Shown here piece by piece: positions 60,674-64,000 of a DNA stretch of 64,000 bases. The stretch's first letter is position 1. The number at the start of each line of letters is the position of its first letter. The DNA is from Corynebacterium terpenotabidum Y-11 (GTDB taxonomy: Bacteria; Actinomycetota; Actinomycetes; Mycobacteriales; Mycobacteriaceae). A program made the position numbers and the translations under genes. The DNA lies in assembly GCF_000418365.1 (NCBI RefSeq), contig NC_021663.1:1-64000 (forward strand), read 5' to 3'. The notes beneath the pieces are model-generated. The model worked only from the letters and a program-made list of their open reading frames with translations, did no database searches and was not told where the DNA came from.

Positions 60674-62109
60674 TCCTGCCGGTAAAGCCACGGTGACCGG
60701 TCACCCTGACGCGGAGTGAGGTGCTGACCGCGCTTGATGTAGCCGGCGTCGAACTCCAGCAGTTCCCGGCGCTCGACGTCTGCCCCCGGGATCACCGGTG
60801 CGGCCAGTTCCGTGCCCTGCTGCTCCATGTGATGCCACAGCCGGACCATGTACCGGGCGGTGAGATCGGCCCGGGTCGTCCAGGACTGGTTGAGGTAGCC
60901 GACGGAGAAGCTCACGTTCGGCATCCCCGACAGCAGCACGCCACGGTAGGCGACGAGATCGGAGATATCGACCGGTTTCCCGTCGATCAGGGCGGTCGCC
61001 CCGCCGAACATCTGCAGCTGGAGGCCGGTGGCGGAGATGACCGTGTCCGCCGCCAGGACACGGCCGTCGCTCAGCCGGACGCCCTCGGGGACGAAGCGGT
61101 CGATCGTTGCGGTCACCACCTCGGCTTTCCCGGACTTGACGGCCGCGAAGAGGTCCCCCTTCGGGGCCTTGCAGACGCGCTGGTCCCAGGGGTTGTAGGG
61201 CGGGGTGAAGTCCTTCTTGATCTGGTCCGGGGTGAGCCAGATCCGCTGCAGGCCGTGGAGGTACCAGCGGAAGATGAACGGTGCGTGGCGGGCGACGTGC
61301 CACTGCATCATGTCGCGGACGATGTGGTTGGCGCGGGCGATCTTGTGTGCCAGGGCCTTCTTCGGGATGATCCGGGTCCAGATATTCGTGATGAGGTCGA
61401 AGTCCGGCAGGGCGGCGACCCACGTCGGTGTGCGCTGCAGCATCGTGACCTGTGCGCCAAGGTCGGCCAGTGCGGGGACCAGGGTGACGGCGGTGGCACC
61501 GGAGCCGATGATGAGGATCTTCTTCCCGGTCACGTCCCCCTGCTCCTCGGGCTTCCACGCCTGGGCGTGGATGAGGGTGCCGGTGTAGTCCTCCTGGCCG
61601 GGGTAGTGCGGCAGATGGCCGTCCCGGTGGTTGTAGTAGCCGCAGGCCAGGTGGAGTCGCCGGGTCCGGATGACGGTTTCGGTGCGGTTCACGTCCGGAG
61701 CGTCCGACCGGTCATCGGGGCCGTGGTCATGGGCGGGGACGGTGGTGACCTCCCACAGGCCGGAGGCGGTGTCGAAGTTCACCGACTTCACCCAGGTGTT
61801 GAGGCGGATACGGTCGAGGGCACCGTCAGTCCGGGCGGCGTCCCGCAGGTACTCGCGGATGTCGGCGCCTGCGCCGAGGGTGTGCTTGCCCTCCCACGGC
61901 TTGTAGGGCAGGGCGAAGGACGCCATGTCGGAGTCGGACCGGATGCCCGGGTAGGTGAAGGTGTTCCAGGTGCCGCCCAGATCGGTGTTGGAGTCGACAA
62001 TCTCCCAGTTCCAGTCGGGGAACTCCCGGGCGACGTGGTGGGCCATGTCGATACCGGCGACGCCTGCGCCGACAATGAGCAGGTCCAGAGGTGCGGTGGC
62101 TGATGTCAT
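60553..62109 (-). CDS. Flavin-containing monooxygenase, Baeyer-Villiger type
   Basis: This 518-residue FAD/NADPH monooxygenase has the N-terminal FAD motif GAGVAG (residues 14-19), a BVMO-like fingerprint YTGTLIHAQAW (pattern FxGxxxHxxxW), and the second Rossmann motif IIGSGATAVTLVP for NADPH. These enzymes convert ketones to esters or oxygenate heteroatoms. The length is typical. The C-terminal Ala-rich tail is antisense to the 3' end of the EamA gene. The substrate is not visible. Confidence 0.9.
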   Translation of the reverse strand: MTSATAPLDLLIVGAGVAGIDMAHHVAREFPDWNWEIVDSNTDLGGTWNTFTYPGIRSDSDMASFALPYKPWEGKHTLGAGADIREYLRDAARTDGALDRIRLNTWVKSVNFDTASGLWEVTTVPAHDHGPDDRSDAPDVNRTETVIRTRRLHLACGYYNHRDGHLPHYPGQEDYTGTLIHAQAWKPEEQGDVTGKKILIIGSGATAVTLVPALADLGAQVTMLQRTPTWVAALPDFDLITNIWTRIIPKKALAHKIARANHIVRDMMQWHVARHAPFIFRWYLHGLQRIWLTPDQIKKDFTPPYNPWDQRVCKAPKGDLFAAVKSGKAEVVTATIDRFVPEGVRLSDGRVLAADTVISATGLQLQMFGGATALIDGKPVDISDLVAYRGVLLSGMPNVSFSVGYLNQSWTTRADLTARYMVRLWHHMEQQGTELAAPVIPGADVERRELLEFDAGYIKRGQHLTPRQGDRSPWLYRQDYLAEWPELSRGDVTTEMVFGEDAAAAAATVPAPTSVAAS

Positions 62110-62189
62110 GGGACCACGGTAGCGTTTTTCACGTTCTGTAGTGCCCGTTAGGAAAATATTGCGGAAGGGAACCTGCCTCGGCCACGACG

Positions 62190-62240
62190 ACGGGCCCGGA
62201 CGCCGAGAGAGCTGGGTGCTCGTCCGGTGTCCGGGCCCGT
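62190..62240 (-). terminator. Terminator of the Ala/Lys-rich membrane protein gene
   Basis: ACGGGCCCGGAC (62190-62201) and GTCCGGGCCCGT (62229-62240) form a perfect 12-bp stem. It lies 25 bases beyond the stop of the minus-strand gene at 62265. Confidence 0.65.
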
Positions 62241-62264
62241 GCGGGTGGCGTCAGTTCATGACAC

Positions 62265-63506
62265 TCAGAGGCGGTGCTTTCCGCCGTCCTCGTCGTCCTG
62301 GGCGTCTGCGGAATCCTCGGCCGCAGCCGGGGCAGCCGGGGCTGCGGGTGCTGCGGGTGCTGCGGGGGCAGCCGGTGCGGCAGGGGCAGCGGGAGCGGCC
62401 GGAGCGGCCGGTGCGGCAGGAGCAGCCGGAGCGGCGGGTGCGGCCGGTGCGGCAGGAGCTGCCGGGGCGTCCTCGGTCACCTCGGTAGTCACGTCCTCCG
62501 CCTCTTCCGGGGCCTCCTCCGGGGCGGCTTCCGCAGTGGCGGCCGGAGTGGCCTCGGCAGTGGTCTCCGGCGCGGCCTTCGGTGCATCAGTGCGCGGGGC
62601 AGAGGCCGGGGCGGGGGTCTCCGGCTTACGGAACTTCGCGGCGAGGAATGCCACAACGCCCGCGACGAGGGCGATGACCAGCAGGGAGGCGACCAGACCA
62701 CCCTTCTTCTTATCGGCCTTGTCAGCCTTCTTCTGGTACTTCGACCGGACCTTGTCGGCCTTCTTCTTCGCCGACTTCTCGATCTTCGCGGTGGACTTCT
62801 TCAGCTGCTTCTCGGCGATGGCGGCGTCCTTCTTCGCCTTCGCGGCGGCAGTCTTAGCAGCCTTCTTCGACGCCTTGGCCGCCTTCTTCGCCTTCTCCTC
62901 CACCGTGGCGACGACCGCGGGGGCCGCATCCGTGACAGTGTCGAGAGCGCCAGCGCCGGCGTCCTTCAGGTCAGCGACCGTCGACCGCACGGCAGCCGCG
63001 GCAGCGGACGCCTGCGTCCGGGCCTTCTTCGACAGACGGCAGCCCTTCTCGGCCGCGGCGTCCCCGGCGTCCTTCACCGTGGCGGTCACCGTCGGAGTTC
63101 CGCTGATCTTCGCAACCTTCTTCGCCACCTTCTCCTCCTTCTTCTGGGCCTTCTTGTCAGCCTTCTCAGCCTGTGCGGCCTTCTTGTCGGCCTTCACCGT
63201 GATCTTGTCGGCCTTCTTCCGGGCCTTCTCTGCCTTGGCGGCGAGCTTTGCGGCCTTGGCCTCAGCGGCGCTCCTCGCCTGGGCGTCAGCCTCGTCTTCC
63301 TCGGCAATGATCTGCCGGACGACGGCCCGGGCATGGCCCGGAGCCGCGGCCAGCAGCGCGTCCCGCTCTTCGGGCGTGGTCGACCGGGTACGGAGAGCGG
63401 CGAGCTCCTGCGCTTCGGTGGACTGCGCGCTCTCCTTGTGGTCCTTGTTCCATGCCCGGGCGCGCTGGACGGCGAGCAGGGCGATTCGTGCGTTGTTGAG
63501 GGCCAT
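62265..63506 (-). CDS. Ala/Lys-rich membrane protein with coiled coil and PA repeats
   Basis: The 413-residue protein has three parts. Residues 1-275 are a Lys/Ala-rich helical region, likely coiled coil and reminiscent of histone-like tails (KAEKARKKADKITVKADKKA). One membrane segment follows (VASLLVIALVAGVVAFLAAKF). Then comes an acidic Ala/Pro tail with about fourteen PAA units, ending EDGGKHRL. ATG 63506 is chosen because GAAGGAG lies 9 bases upstream; an upstream ATG adds ten residues. Low-complexity composition limits family assignment. A role in binding DNA or cell wall from the membrane is possible but not shown. Confidence 0.75.
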   Translation of the reverse strand: MALNNARIALLAVQRARAWNKDHKESAQSTEAQELAALRTRSTTPEERDALLAAAPGHARAVVRQIIAEEDEADAQARSAAEAKAAKLAAKAEKARKKADKITVKADKKAAQAEKADKKAQKKEEKVAKKVAKISGTPTVTATVKDAGDAAAEKGCRLSKKARTQASAAAAAVRSTVADLKDAGAGALDTVTDAAPAVVATVEEKAKKAAKASKKAAKTAAAKAKKDAAIAEKQLKKSTAKIEKSAKKKADKVRSKYQKKADKADKKKGGLVASLLVIALVAGVVAFLAAKFRKPETPAPASAPRTDAPKAAPETTAEATPAATAEAAPEEAPEEAEDVTTEVTEDAPAAPAAPAAPAAPAAPAAPAAPAAPAAPAAPAAPAAPAAPAAPAAPAAAEDSADAQDDEDGGKHRL

Positions 63507-63669
63507 GGCCCGGTACTCCTTCGCTGTGGCGTGCACCTGTCGTGTCGGTGGGTTTGGGATCCGATCATAAACTCATCAGGCGAACCTGGGGGCCGATTTG
63601 GGACGGCTTCCGTGCACACCGGGGGCATGGCCGACACAGTTGTCACGACCTTCGGTACGCTGGATCACC

Positions 63670-64000
63670 ATGAGCGCCCAGAAGACTGCGACCGCGGTTC
63701 TGCACACGAACCTCGGCGACATCAGCATCGACCTGTTCGGAAACCACGCCCCCCAGACCGTCGAGAACTTCATCGGCCTGGCGACCGGCGACAAGGAAAA
63801 GGCCCCCTACACCCAGCCGAACGCCTCCGGCACCACCGAAGGCCCGTTCTACGACGGTGCGATCTTCCACCGCATCATCGACGGTTTCATGATCCAGGGC
63901 GGCGACCCGACCGGCACCGGTCGTGGCGGCCCCGGCTACCGCTTCGCCGACGAGTTCCACCCGGAGCTGCAGTTCGACCGTCCGTTCCTTCTCGCGATGG
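63670..64000 (+). CDS. ppiA: Peptidyl-prolyl cis-trans isomerase (cyclophilin), cut by window end
   Basis: The first 110 residues of a cyclophilin are visible: [33 protein letters not shown], then [31 protein letters not shown], with the active-site Arg in FHR and the QGGDP motif. The enzyme isomerises proline peptide bonds in the cytoplasm. TACGCT ends 8 bases before ATG 63670, consistent with a leaderless mRNA. ppiA near the origin after the tRNA pair is conserved in actinobacteria. The remainder of the gene lies outside the window. Confidence 0.95.
   Translation, partial: MSAQKTATAVLHTNLGDISIDLFGNHAPQTVENFIGLATGDKEKAPYTQPNASGTTEGPFYDGAIFHRIIDGFMIQGGDPTGTGRGGPGYRFADEFHPELQFDRPFLLAM

Overview
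The window starts at base 1 of dnaA and reads dnaA - oriC - dnaN - recF - dciA(DUF721) - gyrB ... gyrA - tRNA-Ile - tRNA-Ala ... ppiA. This is the origin region of a high-GC actinobacterium. Corynebacterium is the best fit: McbR-type operators, DtxR-like iron boxes, parS sites, frequent -10 elements 6-8 nt before start codons, a DUF222/HNH (13E12-type) gene and a DUF3566 gene after gyrA. The species cannot be named from sequence alone.

Layout. 1-7.4 kb: replication core with a DnaA-box-rich oriC between dnaA and dnaN. 7.4-16.5 kb: block between gyrB and gyrA with an alpha/beta hydrolase, a ROK regulator, a sulfonate operon (ssuD-C-A-B), a 13E12 HNH gene, a flavin reductase and a siderophore-interacting protein. 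16.6-23.4 kb: gyrA, DUF3566 protein, two tRNAs, a secreted GDSL hydrolase and an acyl-CoA synthetase. 23.5-32.9 kb: a peptide-type ABC transporter translationally coupled to an arylsulfatase, an unknown protein and a TauD-type dioxygenase. 33.06-41.15 kb: an 8.1-kb integrated element in the 3' end of tRNA-Ala(CGC). 41.5-64 kb: secreted proteins and lipases, an ABC1 kinase, a second LLM monooxygenase, siderophore binding and reductase genes with iron boxes, a double AraC-type regulator, several very small proteins missed by simple ORF calling, a Baeyer-Villiger-type monooxygenase, an Ala/Lys-rich membrane protein and the start of ppiA.

The genes work together in two main themes. (1) Organosulfur scavenging: five 16-bp operators of the form YAGAC-N6-GTCTR, matching the known McbR motif of C. 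glutamicum, lie before ssuD, the flavin reductase, the HNH gene, the ABC transporter/sulfatase operon and tauD. The origin-proximal region therefore looks like a dispersed sulfur-starvation regulon for sulfonates and sulfate esters, with reduced flavin supplied by the reductase. (2) Iron: two lipoprotein siderophore receptors with DtxR-like boxes and two siderophore-interacting reductases.

Four parS sites (core TTTCACGTGAA) lie 11.7-30.8 kb from dnaA; two are inside the ssuA and ssuB reading frames. The island is the least ordinary part. It carries an integrase with arm-type repeats at both ends, paired small HTH genes, a cluster of very small genes, three 17-bp palindromic iteron-like repeats, an ADP-ribosyltransferase-like gene that may be frameshifted from its upstream neighbour, and an HNH-like gene. 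It has no recognisable capsid, terminase or conjugation genes.
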